A stretch of 64,000 bases of DNA, from contig CAZLUP010000008.1 of NCBI GenBank assembly GCA_964562685.1, forward strand, positions 1 through 64,000, written 5' to 3'. Position 1 is the stretch's first letter. Each line of letters begins with the position of its first letter. Below the pieces are notes generated by a model that did not search any database, was not told the DNA's origin, and worked only from the letters and a program-made list of their open reading frames with translations. Below, one piece after another: positions 28,379 to 36,881 of this stretch. Made by a program: the position numbers and the translations under genes. The DNA is from Stanieria sp964562685 (GTDB lineage Bacteria > Cyanobacteriota > Cyanobacteriia > Cyanobacteriales > Xenococcaceae).

Positions 28379-29155
28379 TTACAATTGATAAATCTGCCAA
28401 GCTTGCCAGAAAATATAAGTTGCTAAAATACCCAATAAAATGTTAAAACCCAAACTAACAACGTGGTCAGGTAACTTTGGTAAAAAACGGGTACTGATTT
28501 GCGCTCCAACTAATCCACCCAAACCTAAAATAATTCCTTCTAACCATAAGATGTTACCTTGATAAGCGTGACCGAGACAGGCAGCAATTGAAGTAATAAC
28601 AATTACTCCTAAGCTAGTTTGAATTGCTACTTTAATTTTTTCTCCTAGCAAAAGTATTTGTAGAGGAACCATAATTACACCACCACCAATACCAAATAAG
28701 CCAGCTAAAAAGCCAGCACTCCCACCAGTAATAAGCCTTGCTAAACTAGGATTTATTGTGGTTGCTCTAGTTTCTAAATTAGTAGTAACTAGTCGTCTAC
28801 GAAGATTAGTTAGAAATATATTAATTATCAAAAAAATTCCAAAAGCAATGAGCAAAATATATCCAGGAATATTGCTAGCCAAGAAAGCTCCAATTTGGGC
28901 AGTAGCGATTGCAGGTAATCCTAATAAAATTACTCGCTGAAAATTTAAGTATCCCATGCGCCAATTTTGAATACTACCAGAAACAGAAGTCATAATAATA
29001 GCTAAACTGCTGGTAGCAACTGCTTGTACTGGCGTAGAACCAAATGCTTTAATTATTGGTACTAAAACAGTACCACCACCAATACCAAATATCCCAGCCA
29101 AACAACCTGAAAATAAACCTAAACTACTGAGAATTAATAAATAATTAAAAGTCAT
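28379..29155 (-). CDS. TSUP family permease (TauE/SafE-like)
   Basis: A 258-residue polytopic membrane protein of the TauE/SafE family, which exports sulfite or sulfur-containing organic anions. It shows the family's internal duplication: GCLAGIFGIGGGTVLVPII near the N-terminus and GFLAGLFGIGGGVIMVPLQ at about 152-170. About eight hydrophobic segments are visible. The substrate cannot be predicted from sequence, and no sulfur-metabolism gene is adjacent. Confidence 0.9.
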   Translation of the reverse strand: MTFNYLLILSSLGLFSGCLAGIFGIGGGTVLVPIIKAFGSTPVQAVATSSLAIIMTSVSGSIQNWRMGYLNFQRVILLGLPAIATAQIGAFLASNIPGYILLIAFGIFLIINIFLTNLRRRLVTTNLETRATTINPSLARLITGGSAGFLAGLFGIGGGVIMVPLQILLLGEKIKVAIQTSLGVIVITSIAACLGHAYQGNILWLEGIILGLGGLVGAQISTRFLPKLPDHVVSLGFNILLGILATYIFWQAWQIYQL

Positions 29156-29258
29156 TTGCTTGTTTTAAATTAATTTAAAATTTTGTTTAGCTTAAAGCCT
29201 ACTTGGTATATTAAAGTGTATTGACTAATTCTGCTTACAAAAATTATTAAAAATAAAA

Positions 29259-29699
29259 TTATAAATTTTCTCTACTTTCAAGTTCAACCAATAGTTGTTG
29301 GCTTAAAATATCTCCAGTTAACATTGTTAAAATATCAAAAACATTAATAACTAATTTTTTGAGAGCTTCTTGTATTATTAATTCCTCTTCTTGTTTTAAC
29401 CGTAAAAATAATTCTTCAAAGGAAATTCCTTGAGGAGTTATATGAAGATAACCAATCAAAGAATACTTTCCTTTAGTCAAAATTAAAGCTCTTTCCATAA
29501 TAGCCATTACTGTTACTTGTCCTAAAGTAGGTAAAATTTTATTCCAGATAACTTGTAATAAATCCTGATAAATTTTCAATAGTTCTACTTGATAAGCTTG
29601 AGTTGCTATCTGTTTTACTCGCTGCTCTAAAATTTGTTCTACCTTAACTAAAATTTGATTTTGGTTTGTCGATTGTGAATAATCATTAGGGTCATTCAT
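29259..29699 (-). CDS. Hypothetical protein, 146 residues
   Basis: A soluble, helix-rich protein with no recognised domain. The N-terminal helix (about 18-50) is followed by WNKILPTLGQVTVMAIMERAL and a short beta-like segment YSLIGYLHITPQGISFEELF (about 80-100). It ends in a leucine-rich helix with the LTMLTGDILSQQLL segment. An ATG start at 29699 and ordinary base composition suggest it is real. It lies downstream of the btpA-VKOR unit, separated by a terminator. Confidence 0.5.
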   Translation of the reverse strand: MNDPNDYSQSTNQNQILVKVEQILEQRVKQIATQAYQVELLKIYQDLLQVIWNKILPTLGQVTVMAIMERALILTKGKYSLIGYLHITPQGISFEELFLRLKQEEELIIQEALKKLVINVFDILTMLTGDILSQQLLVELESRENL

Positions 29700-30056
29700 A
29701 TATTTTTCTTTTAGTCAAGAGCTAAGCACTTGAATCTAACTTTTGTCACTCTGAGTTTATTTTTAGTTCTGAACTGAAGTATTGAAAATCTATCGAAGAG
29801 AATAAAAATTTCATAAAAACTCTTAAATAGATTAAAGTACAAGCAACCTCTTTTAACGACGTTAAACGCTGGAAATTAACGACATACAGTTCGTTTAGTT
29901 ACTACCTTGGCGAAAATTATGATTAGACAAAAAATAGACGTTCTCAGTAAATAACCATTCGGTAGAACGTCTTTGAAATATTATTTAGTATATGGCTTGA
30001 GGCTTAATTATGGAAATACGTTTAAATTTAGCCTAGCTAGTTTTTTCAACAAGTGT
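29700..30056. other. Intergenic region holding a terminator
   Basis: About 357 bp between the VKOR gene and the 146-residue gene, both leftward. It contains the strong hairpin terminator at 29929-29972. To the left of it, a short imperfect inverted repeat AACGACGTTAA (about 29855-29865) is visible. The promoter of the following gene should lie in the rest, but no clear boxes were found. Confidence 0.5.
29929..29972 (-). terminator. Rho-independent terminator after VKOR gene
   Basis: Read on the minus strand, a nine-base perfect stem AGACGTTCT / AGAACGTCT (arms at 29964-29972 and 29936-29944) encloses a 19-base loop and is followed by ATTTTTT (29935 down to 29929). It lies about 85 bp beyond the VKOR stop codon. 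Cyanobacteria lack Rho, so such an element is expected to end the btpA-VKOR transcript. Confidence 0.75.
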
Positions 30057-31040
30057 TTAAGGCATTTTATACTTAAAATCCATTGGGCCTTTATATTCAG
30101 ATAATTCGGCTAATTTTTGGGGAGTTTGCGTTCCTGGATAAAATTTTCCTTTAATTTCCCAAGTCGGAAAAGATTTAATTCCTGCTGCTATACAAGCTTC
30201 TCTTTGAGGATTTTTTCCTTGAGGATCACACTCAATATAGTCAATTGCTTGAAAAGCTTCTTTACCAAATAGTTGCTTTTGTTCGTAACAATGTGGACAC
30301 CAGAAAGCACCGTATTTTTTTGCTCCAATTGCTGTTAAATGTTTTGCTAAAGCAATCTCTGCTGCCCCAGAGGTCGTAGTAATTTCCCAGCCTATTGGTG
30401 GTTCGGGTGAAGTTTGAGCTTGTGGAATAACAATTAATCCATCTCGATCTGGTGTCTTTCCTATTGGATTATCAACATTAGCATAAACTCCCAAAGTACC
30501 TACGAGAGTCAATATTGCCACAATTAAAATCGTAAAGAAAATCTGACCAATATCTTCCCACTCTCGTCCCATAATAGCTAAAGTCAATAAAGTCCAAGAA
30601 AATAAAGCAGAGCCAATACAGTAGTAACAAACAGCTTGCAGTTTAAAAAATAATACATACATTAGATAACTGCTAAAAGCTGCCATAGCTGTACCACCAG
30701 CTAATAGTAGTAACCAAGTCCAATTCTCTAGATTTCGTTTGAGTTCTTTATTGCCATCCGATTTAATTATCAGAGGACTAAGAGCAAAAGTTGCCATGCT
30801 GATATAAGCTAAAAAACCAAACAAAGTTAATGGCAAGCCAAAAACAGTAGCATAGGGACTATTAAGGACATCACTACAACTACTGGTAGCAGCGGTTGCC
30901 TCTGCTGAACAAACTACCTCCCCTCCAATTAGTTTAGTAATAGTAAGATAGGCAGTAAGAATGGCTCCGGTGATAGCGATCGCACCTATTAAAGGTCGAG
31001 ACCAACGATAAATCCAAGGAAGAGAACGTCGACGGCGCAT
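30057..31040 (-). CDS. VKOR-thioredoxin fusion, disulfide-forming
   Basis: A vitamin K epoxide reductase homologue fused to a thioredoxin-like domain, which in cyanobacteria makes disulfide bonds in exported proteins using quinone. The start is placed at the second Met (31040), giving 327 residues beginning MRRRRSLPW; the upstream GTG or TTG-type extension adds ten poorly conserved residues. The VKOR part has the loop cysteines C44 and C55 (CSDVLNSPYA), four to five membrane helices and the active CYYC (138-141). The C-terminal thioredoxin-like domain has CPHC (248-251). Both redox centres are intact. It follows btpA by about 100 bp. Confidence 0.93.
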   Translation of the reverse strand: MRRRRSLPWIYRWSRPLIGAIAITGAILTAYLTITKLIGGEVVCSAEATAATSSCSDVLNSPYATVFGLPLTLFGFLAYISMATFALSPLIIKSDGNKELKRNLENWTWLLLLAGGTAMAAFSSYLMYVLFFKLQAVCYYCIGSALFSWTLLTLAIMGREWEDIGQIFFTILIVAILTLVGTLGVYANVDNPIGKTPDRDGLIVIPQAQTSPEPPIGWEITTTSGAAEIALAKHLTAIGAKKYGAFWCPHCYEQKQLFGKEAFQAIDYIECDPQGKNPQREACIAAGIKSFPTWEIKGKFYPGTQTPQKLAELSEYKGPMDFKYKMP

Positions 31041-31145
31041 AGTAATAATTGATACTGAATGCGACAACAATAAAGAATTTTTGAATTGACTTTGATTGTA
31101 GCCTTATTTTGTTAGTTTGACGAAATCCAAGCGGACTTCGGCTTC

Positions 31146-31997
31146 TCAAGCTGGAGTACTTTGGACTGAGGAAACTGATTTTTGTTTCTTTTTTTCTTTA
31201 ACCGTTTCTCTAGCTGCTTCTACAAATTGAGCAACTCTAAGGGGATCGATAGTTTCGGTTATTTTACCTTTACGCTTAAGAGAACTAGCTACAATCACGC
31301 CATCCGCAGCTTGCATTAATCGGCCAATATTTTCCCAACTAGCACCACTACCAATAAAAACTGGAGTATCTCCTGCTGCTGCTGAAGCTAATTCTAAATC
31401 TTCAAGACTAGGAGGACTTCCTGTTGCCCACCCAGAAAGGATTACCCCGTCAGCTAAACCTCGTTCAATAGTATCTTGTACAGCAGTAGTTAAATTAGGT
31501 GTTCCCAAAGGACGAGCGTGTTTGACTAAGACATCTGCCAAAATTCCGACATTAACACCTAATTCTCTGCGATAGCGTAATAATTGATGAGCTTGTCCTT
31601 CGATTAAACCTTGATCGGTTGCCATTACTCCAGTCAAAACATTTACTCGAATAAATTCTGCTTCTACACAAGCAGCTACTGCCATTGCACTATGACTATC
31701 ATTTCTTAGTATATTAATACCAATTGGCAACATTACCATATTTTTGAGGCGATCAACAATTATAGTCATCGCACTAATTATGGCGGGATCAACACCGTCT
31801 TTAGCAAAAGGAGCATCAAAAAAGTTTTCGACGATAATACCGTCAACTCCGCCTGCTGCTAAAGCTGTAGCTTCTTGTTCTGCTCTTGATATGACCGCTT
31901 TTAAATTTCCTCCCCAACGCGGAGAAGTAGGCAAGGGTAATAGATGAACTACACCAATAATTGGATTATTTGTTTGAAAAATTTGTTTTAAGTCCAC
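31146..31997 (-). CDS. btpA: Photosystem I biogenesis protein BtpA
   Basis: BtpA is a thylakoid-associated protein needed for stable accumulation of photosystem I reaction-centre proteins in Synechocystis. The 283-residue TIM-barrel-like protein has the family features IIGVVHLLPLPTSPRWGG near the N-terminus, GGVDGIIVENFFDAPF (about 49-64) and the phosphate-binding-like TPVFIGSGASWENI near 214-227. Length is normal. The VKOR fusion lies downstream on the same strand and may be cotranscribed. Confidence 0.93.
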   Translation of the reverse strand: MDLKQIFQTNNPIIGVVHLLPLPTSPRWGGNLKAVISRAEQEATALAAGGVDGIIVENFFDAPFAKDGVDPAIISAMTIIVDRLKNMVMLPIGINILRNDSHSAMAVAACVEAEFIRVNVLTGVMATDQGLIEGQAHQLLRYRRELGVNVGILADVLVKHARPLGTPNLTTAVQDTIERGLADGVILSGWATGSPPSLEDLELASAAAGDTPVFIGSGASWENIGRLMQAADGVIVASSLKRKGKITETIDPLRVAQFVEAARETVKEKKKQKSVSSVQSTPA

Positions 31998-32328
31998 TTA
32001 AATTTTCCTTAGGCAAAGACAGCATTTTATGTCATCTCTTCAAAATCTATTATTATCTCAGACTAATGGAAGCACTAGAAAATTTTATCTAAATAGGTAT
32101 TTAATTTTTATCTGCTCTTGCTTAACTTTGATGATTAACAACAAGTTAGCTTTGTAGTAATAATATACTTAATACTTAAGTAATGCGATCGCTTTATTAT
32201 TATTGCCAAGCAGACTACAAACTTCTTACAGATCACTTGAGCTGCGCCAAAATCGCATTTATTGAACTAGGGATAGCAATTTTTTCCAAGTCTAAGATTC
32301 AAAAAATAAGTTTTTTGTCAAAACCATG

Positions 32329-32357
32329 TTAATATGTCTTAACAATAGGTTTATAAT
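32329..32357 (+). promoter_or_regulatory. Candidate sigma-70 promoter for rimO leader
   Basis: A TTAATA hexamer (32329-32334) is followed by exactly 17 bases and a perfect TATAAT (32352-32357). The predicted transcript start is near 32364, about 235 nt before the rimO ATG. The -10 box is a consensus match, but the -35 box is imperfect. Confidence 0.4.
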
Positions 32358-32370
32358 TACAATAGTTAAA

Positions 32371-32477
32371 AACCTTAATAACCAAAAGGTTAGTCAGAGG
32401 CGATATCTTTTGCTAGTCTTGCAGATAACTATCGAGTCAACACGGCGATTCTATATGCCGAGTAGACCTCGGCATAT
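32371..32477 (+). ncRNA. Candidate structured leader RNA upstream of rimO
   Basis: Two hairpins lie in the presumed untranslated leader. The first pairs AACCTT (32371-32376) with AAGGTT (32386-32391). The second is stronger: ATATGCCGAG (32453-32462) pairs perfectly with CTCGGCATAT (32468-32477) across a five-base loop. Neither is followed by a T-run, so they are not ordinary terminators. The region does not match a riboswitch class I can recognise. It may be a cis-regulatory leader or an independent small RNA. Confidence 0.35.
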
Positions 32478-32600
32478 CTCACCATCAAACTAGGGAGGCG
32501 ATCAGCTTTCATAGATACGCTCCAAACACAAGAGAGATATTGGATCTGACCTCACATATAATCCTAGTCCTTTGTATACTCTAGTTATTCCAAATTATAT

Positions 32601-33914
32601 ATGGCAGATAAGCCAATTATTGCGATTTCCCATCTAGGATGTGAAAAAAATCGTATCGATTCCGAACATATGTTAGGCTTACTAGCTCAGGCTGGTTATC
32701 AAGTTGATTCTAATGAAGAAGTAGCTGATTATGTTATAGTTAATACTTGCAGTTTTATTCAAGCAGCTAGAGAAGAATCAGTTCGTACTTTAGTAGAATT
32801 AGCAGAAGCCAATAAAAAAATTATCGTAACGGGCTGCATGGCTCAACATTTCCAAGAGCAACTGCTAGAAGAATTGCCTGAAACAGTAGCAGTCGTGGGC
32901 AGCGGAGACTATCACAAAATAGTTAATGTTGTTGAGCGAGTAGAAATAGGAGAAAAAGTTAAAGAAATATCTACCCAACCTACTTATATTGCCGATGAAA
33001 CTGTACCTCGGTATCGCACAACGACTGAAGGTGTAGCTTATCTACGAGTAGCTGAAGGATGTGATTATCGTTGTGCTTTTTGTATTATTCCTCATCTGAG
33101 AGGTAATCAGCGATCGCGATCAATAGAATCAATTGTTGCCGAAGCCAAACAACTGGCAGCCGAAGGAGTACAAGAAATTATTCTCATTTCTCAAATCACA
33201 ACTAACTATGGGCTAGATTTATATGGAGAACCCAGATTAGCGGATTTGTTGAGAGAATTAGGCAAAGTAGATGTACCTTGGATTAGAATTCACTACGCCT
33301 ACCCAACAGGGTTAACTCCTCAAGTAATTGCAGCAATCAGAGATACGCCTAATGTTCTGCCTTATTTAGATTTGCCCTTACAGCATTCTCATCCAGCAAT
33401 ATTGAAGGCAATGAATCGCCCTTGGCAAGGAAGGGTTAATGATGCCATCATTGAACGGATTAAAACGGAATTACCAGAGGCAATTTTACGAACGACTTTT
33501 ATTGTTGGTTTTCCTGGAGAAACAGAAGAGCATTTTCAGCATTTAGTGCAATTTATCCAACGTCATCAATTCGATCATGTGGGTGTATTTACTTTTTCTG
33601 CTGAAGAAGGAACTTCAGCCTACACGATGAGTGAACAAGTTGCACCAGAAGTTATGGAAGCTCGCCGAGAGACACTGATGCAGATTCAACAACCTATTGC
33701 TGCACATAAAAATGAAGCTTGTGTTGGTAAAACAGTTGATGTCTTAATTGAACAAGAAAATCCTCAGACAGGAGAATTAATTGGTCGTTCAGCAAGATTT
33801 GCACCCGAAGTAGATGGCTTAATTTATGTTCGTGGGGAAGCTTCTCTTGGCTCGATTGTCTCGGTTGAAATTACCGCAGCAGATATATATGACCTTTATG
33901 GAGAAATTGTTTAG
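32601..33914 (+). CDS. rimO: Ribosomal protein S12 methylthiotransferase RimO
   Basis: RimO is a radical-SAM enzyme that adds a methylthio group to an aspartate of ribosomal protein S12. The 437-residue protein has the N-terminal UPF0004 domain with three cluster cysteines (C14, C50, C79), the radical-SAM CxxxCxxC set (C154, C158, C161 in CDYRCAFC) and a C-terminal TRAM domain (about 370-435). Both clusters look functional. The gene is preceded by an unusually long leader. Confidence 0.95.
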   Translation: MADKPIIAISHLGCEKNRIDSEHMLGLLAQAGYQVDSNEEVADYVIVNTCSFIQAAREESVRTLVELAEANKKIIVTGCMAQHFQEQLLEELPETVAVVGSGDYHKIVNVVERVEIGEKVKEISTQPTYIADETVPRYRTTTEGVAYLRVAEGCDYRCAFCIIPHLRGNQRSRSIESIVAEAKQLAAEGVQEIILISQITTNYGLDLYGEPRLADLLRELGKVDVPWIRIHYAYPTGLTPQVIAAIRDTPNVLPYLDLPLQHSHPAILKAMNRPWQGRVNDAIIERIKTELPEAILRTTFIVGFPGETEEHFQHLVQFIQRHQFDHVGVFTFSAEEGTSAYTMSEQVAPEVMEARRETLMQIQQPIAAHKNEACVGKTVDVLIEQENPQTGELIGRSARFAPEVDGLIYVRGEASLGSIVSVEITAADIYDLYGEIV

Positions 33915-34054
33915 CTATTGTTCAAATGTTTAAGAAATACTTGCAGATAAATGAGAATTTAACGAACTAAGCCATCAATCTCGTTAATTTCTTGCCCAAT
34001 GTAAAGTTTTTTATACCAAACCTAAACTCTAAATCAAAAACCAAAAAATTAATT

Positions 34055-35512
34055 ATGACAGTTACTTTCAAAAGCTTAGGATTATCAGATACTTGCGTAC
34101 AACAATTAGAAGAACTTGGTTTTGTTGAACCAACTCAAATACAACAACAAGCAATCCCTTCTTTATTAGAAGGTCGCGATTTAGTCGGTCAATCTCAAAC
34201 AGGTACAGGTAAAACAGCAGCATTTTCACTGCCGATGCTGGATTTGATTGATAGTCGCAATAAAGCGGTTCAAGGACTAATTCTGACACCAACTAGAGAA
34301 TTAGCTCAACAAGTAGGACAGGCAATCAATGATTTTGCGAGTAATCGCAGAATTTACGTGCTTACTGTTTATGGTGGTCAATCCATTGAGCGACAAATTC
34401 GGAGTTTGAGAAAAGGAGTGCAGGTTGTGGTTGGTACTCCAGGAAGGATTATTGATTTACTCGAAAGAAAAGAATTGAGTTTGGATCAAGTTCGTTTAGC
34501 TGTACTCGATGAATCCGATGAAATGTTGAGTATGGGTTTTATCGATGATGTCAAAAAAATCTTACAACAAGCCTCAAAAGAAAGACAAACAGCTTGTTTC
34601 TCAGCAACTATGCCAAGAGAAATTAAAGAGTTGATTCAGCAATTTCTCAAATCACCAGTTATGGTAACCGTTGAACAGCCTAAAGCTGCTCCTGCCAGAA
34701 TTAACCAACAAGCATATATGGTTCCTCGTGGTTGGCACAAAAACCAAGCTTTACAACCTATTTTAGAAATAGAAGAAATAGAATCAGCAATTATTTTTGT
34801 GCGGACTAAAAAAACTGCCAGCGAATTAACGAGCAAACTTCAAGAGGCGGGTCACAGTGTTGATGAATATCACGGTGATTTAAGTCAAATTCAAAGAGAA
34901 CGTCTGGTTCAACGTTTTCGAGATGGAAAAATCAAAATGATGGTTGCGACTGATATTGCTGCTCGTGGTTTAGATGTAGAACATTTGACTCACGTCATTA
35001 ATTACGACTTACCAGATAATGCTGAAACATACATTCATCGTATCGGTCGTACCGGTCGTGCTGGCAAACATGGAACTGCGATCGCTTTAGTCCAACCTAT
35101 TGATCGCCGTACTTTAAGACAAATTGAGCATCGTCTCAGACAAAGATTAGAAATTAGCAACATTCCTAGCCGTACCCAAGTAGAAGCTAAACGACTTGCT
35201 CAGCTCCAAGCTAAGGTACAAGAAACTTTATCAGGTGAAAGAATGGCATCCTTTTTGCCTCTGGTAAGAGAATTAAGCGATCAATACGATCCTCAAGCGA
35301 TCGCTGCTGCTGCTTTACAAATGGTTTACGACCAAAATTGTCCTCCATGGATGAAGACTGATTGGGAAGTTCCTCAATCTGGTGTACCTAAACCGCTCAT
35401 CAAACGCAAAAACAACCGCAGTAATCGTAAAGATGGTTATAAATCTAAGTCAGTGACTGAAAACAGGTCACAAGGTAAAATAAGGTCTGAAGTTGTTATT
35501 AGCGAACAATAA
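34055..35512 (+). CDS. DEAD-box RNA helicase
   Basis: A 485-residue ATP-dependent RNA helicase. The start is the ATG at 34055; the longer frame back to a TTG at 33992 adds residues that do not belong to the family. Motifs include QTGTGKT (48-54), PTRELAQQ, motif II, SATMPRE and HRIGRTGRAG. Motif II reads DESD (152-155) rather than DEAD, keeping the catalytic D, E and D. A basic tail of about 60 residues follows the second RecA domain. It is likely the cyanobacterial cold- or redox-responsive RNA helicase type, such as CrhR, but orthology is not certain. Confidence 0.92.
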   Translation: MTVTFKSLGLSDTCVQQLEELGFVEPTQIQQQAIPSLLEGRDLVGQSQTGTGKTAAFSLPMLDLIDSRNKAVQGLILTPTRELAQQVGQAINDFASNRRIYVLTVYGGQSIERQIRSLRKGVQVVVGTPGRIIDLLERKELSLDQVRLAVLDESDEMLSMGFIDDVKKILQQASKERQTACFSATMPREIKELIQQFLKSPVMVTVEQPKAAPARINQQAYMVPRGWHKNQALQPILEIEEIESAIIFVRTKKTASELTSKLQEAGHSVDEYHGDLSQIQRERLVQRFRDGKIKMMVATDIAARGLDVEHLTHVINYDLPDNAETYIHRIGRTGRAGKHGTAIALVQPIDRRTLRQIEHRLRQRLEISNIPSRTQVEAKRLAQLQAKVQETLSGERMASFLPLVRELSDQYDPQAIAAAALQMVYDQNCPPWMKTDWEVPQSGVPKPLIKRKNNRSNRKDGYKSKSVTENRSQGKIRSEVVISEQ

Positions 35513-35563
35513 AATTAAGCTGATAACTGTAAAGACTAACAAACCATAATTGATTAATCGCTT

Positions 35564-36679
35564 GTGACTGTGAGTATTTCTGCTGCTGATTTATCTGAGA
35601 TGCCTAGTATGACCAGGTATTCAACTGACTGGCCTGGTTTAATTGAAGCTTATCGTCCCTACTTACCAGTAAGTGATACTACTCCTGTAGTTACCTTACT
35701 GGAGGGTAATACACCTCTAATTCCTGCGCCTGCGATCTCTCAAGTGATCGGTCGAGGAGTCCAAGTATATGTAAAATATGATGGACTCAATCCAACTGGT
35801 AGCTTTAAAGACCGAGGTATGACTATGGCGATTACCAAAGCCAAAGAAGCAGGAGCAAAAGCCGTTATTTGTGCTAGTACAGGAAATACTTCGGCAGCAG
35901 CAGCAGCTTACGCTCGTCGTGCAGGGATGCGAGCCTTTGTCGTTATTCCCGACGGTTATGTAGCTTTAGGTAAATTAGCACAAGCCTTACTTTATGGTGC
36001 AGAAGTAATTGCGATTGAAGGGAATTTTGATGATGCTTTAACTATAGTAAGGGAGATGTCGGAAAATTATCCTGTTACTCTAGTTAATTCAGTCAACCCC
36101 TATCGTCTTCAAGGACAAAAAACTGCTGCTTTTGAAATTGTTGATGTTTTAGGCAATGCTCCTGATTGGCTCTGTATTCCCGTGGGAAATGCTGGTAACA
36201 TTACCGCCTATTGGATGGGTTTTACTGAATATCATCAACAAAGAAAATGCGATCGCTTACCAAAAATGATGGGTTTTCAAGCAGCAGGTGCAGCCCCTTT
36301 TATTGCAGGTAAACCGATCCCCAATCCAGAGACTCTTGCTACAGCAATTAGAATTGGTAATCCAGCTAATTGGGAAAAAGCGATCGCTGTTCAACAACAT
36401 AGTCAAGGCGAATTTCACCCAGTAACCGATCAAGAAATACTTGATGCTTATCGCTTCTTAGCCTCTCAAGAAGGAATTTTTTGTGAACCTGCTAGTGCTG
36501 CTTCTGTTGCTGGATTATTAAAACAAAAAGAACACGTTCCAAATCAAGCAACTGTAGTTTGTGTACTGACTGGAAATGGACTTAAAGATCCTAGTAACGC
36601 CATTGAGTATAGTAGTAACTCAATCAAACAGAAAATCAAAGCTGATTTAGCTACTGTAGCTAATGAAATGGGTTTTTAA
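35564..36679 (+). CDS. thrC: Threonine synthase
   Basis: ThrC converts O-phosphohomoserine to threonine with pyridoxal phosphate. The 371-residue protein has the PLP lysine K82 in NPTGSFKDRGM and the cofactor-binding CASTGNTSAAAAAYA segment soon after. It belongs to the shorter class similar to plant-type enzymes. The start is a GTG at 35564; an ATG further in would truncate the conserved N-terminus. It follows the helicase gene by about 50 bp on the same strand. Confidence 0.94.
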   Translation: MTVSISAADLSEMPSMTRYSTDWPGLIEAYRPYLPVSDTTPVVTLLEGNTPLIPAPAISQVIGRGVQVYVKYDGLNPTGSFKDRGMTMAITKAKEAGAKAVICASTGNTSAAAAAYARRAGMRAFVVIPDGYVALGKLAQALLYGAEVIAIEGNFDDALTIVREMSENYPVTLVNSVNPYRLQGQKTAAFEIVDVLGNAPDWLCIPVGNAGNITAYWMGFTEYHQQRKCDRLPKMMGFQAAGAAPFIAGKPIPNPETLATAIRIGNPANWEKAIAVQQHSQGEFHPVTDQEILDAYRFLASQEGIFCEPASAASVAGLLKQKEHVPNQATVVCVLTGNGLKDPSNAIEYSSNSIKQKIKADLATVANEMGF

Positions 36680-36726
36680 CTTATTGCATCTTATTAAGAT
36701 ATTAGCTGTAAATTTCCTCCAAGATT

Positions 36727-36782
36727 AAAAATTGGTGTCGAGTTTAGTAACCCAAAAAAGGTCTTGTTTAGCTCGACACCAA
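36727..36782 (-). terminator. Terminator of the acidic repeat protein gene
   Basis: An 11-base perfect inverted repeat TTGGTGTCGAG (36732-36742) and CTCGACACCAA (36772-36782) encloses a 29-base loop. On the minus strand the stem runs directly into TTTTT (36731 down to 36727). It lies 100 bp beyond the end of the leftward repeat-protein gene. It could also help to end thrC transcripts coming from the other side, although no T-run is present in that direction. Confidence 0.7.
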
Positions 36783-36881
36783 AGTCAAAAATACAATTAT
36801 GATGTGTTAGGTAAATTGATTTTTTGTCCCCAAACAGATACGTATGATAACAAAAATATCAACATCCCGATTCTGTTACAT

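Larger units (their letters stand above)
31998..32600. other. Long intergenic region with candidate rimO leader
   Basis: About 600 bp between the divergent btpA and rimO genes. The left part is AT-rich and should carry the btpA promoter. From about 32329 rightward there is a promoter-like pair and a leader of about 230 nt with two hairpins, described separately. One HIP1 octamer lies near 32186-32193. No ORF or known RNA was recognised. Confidence 0.5.
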
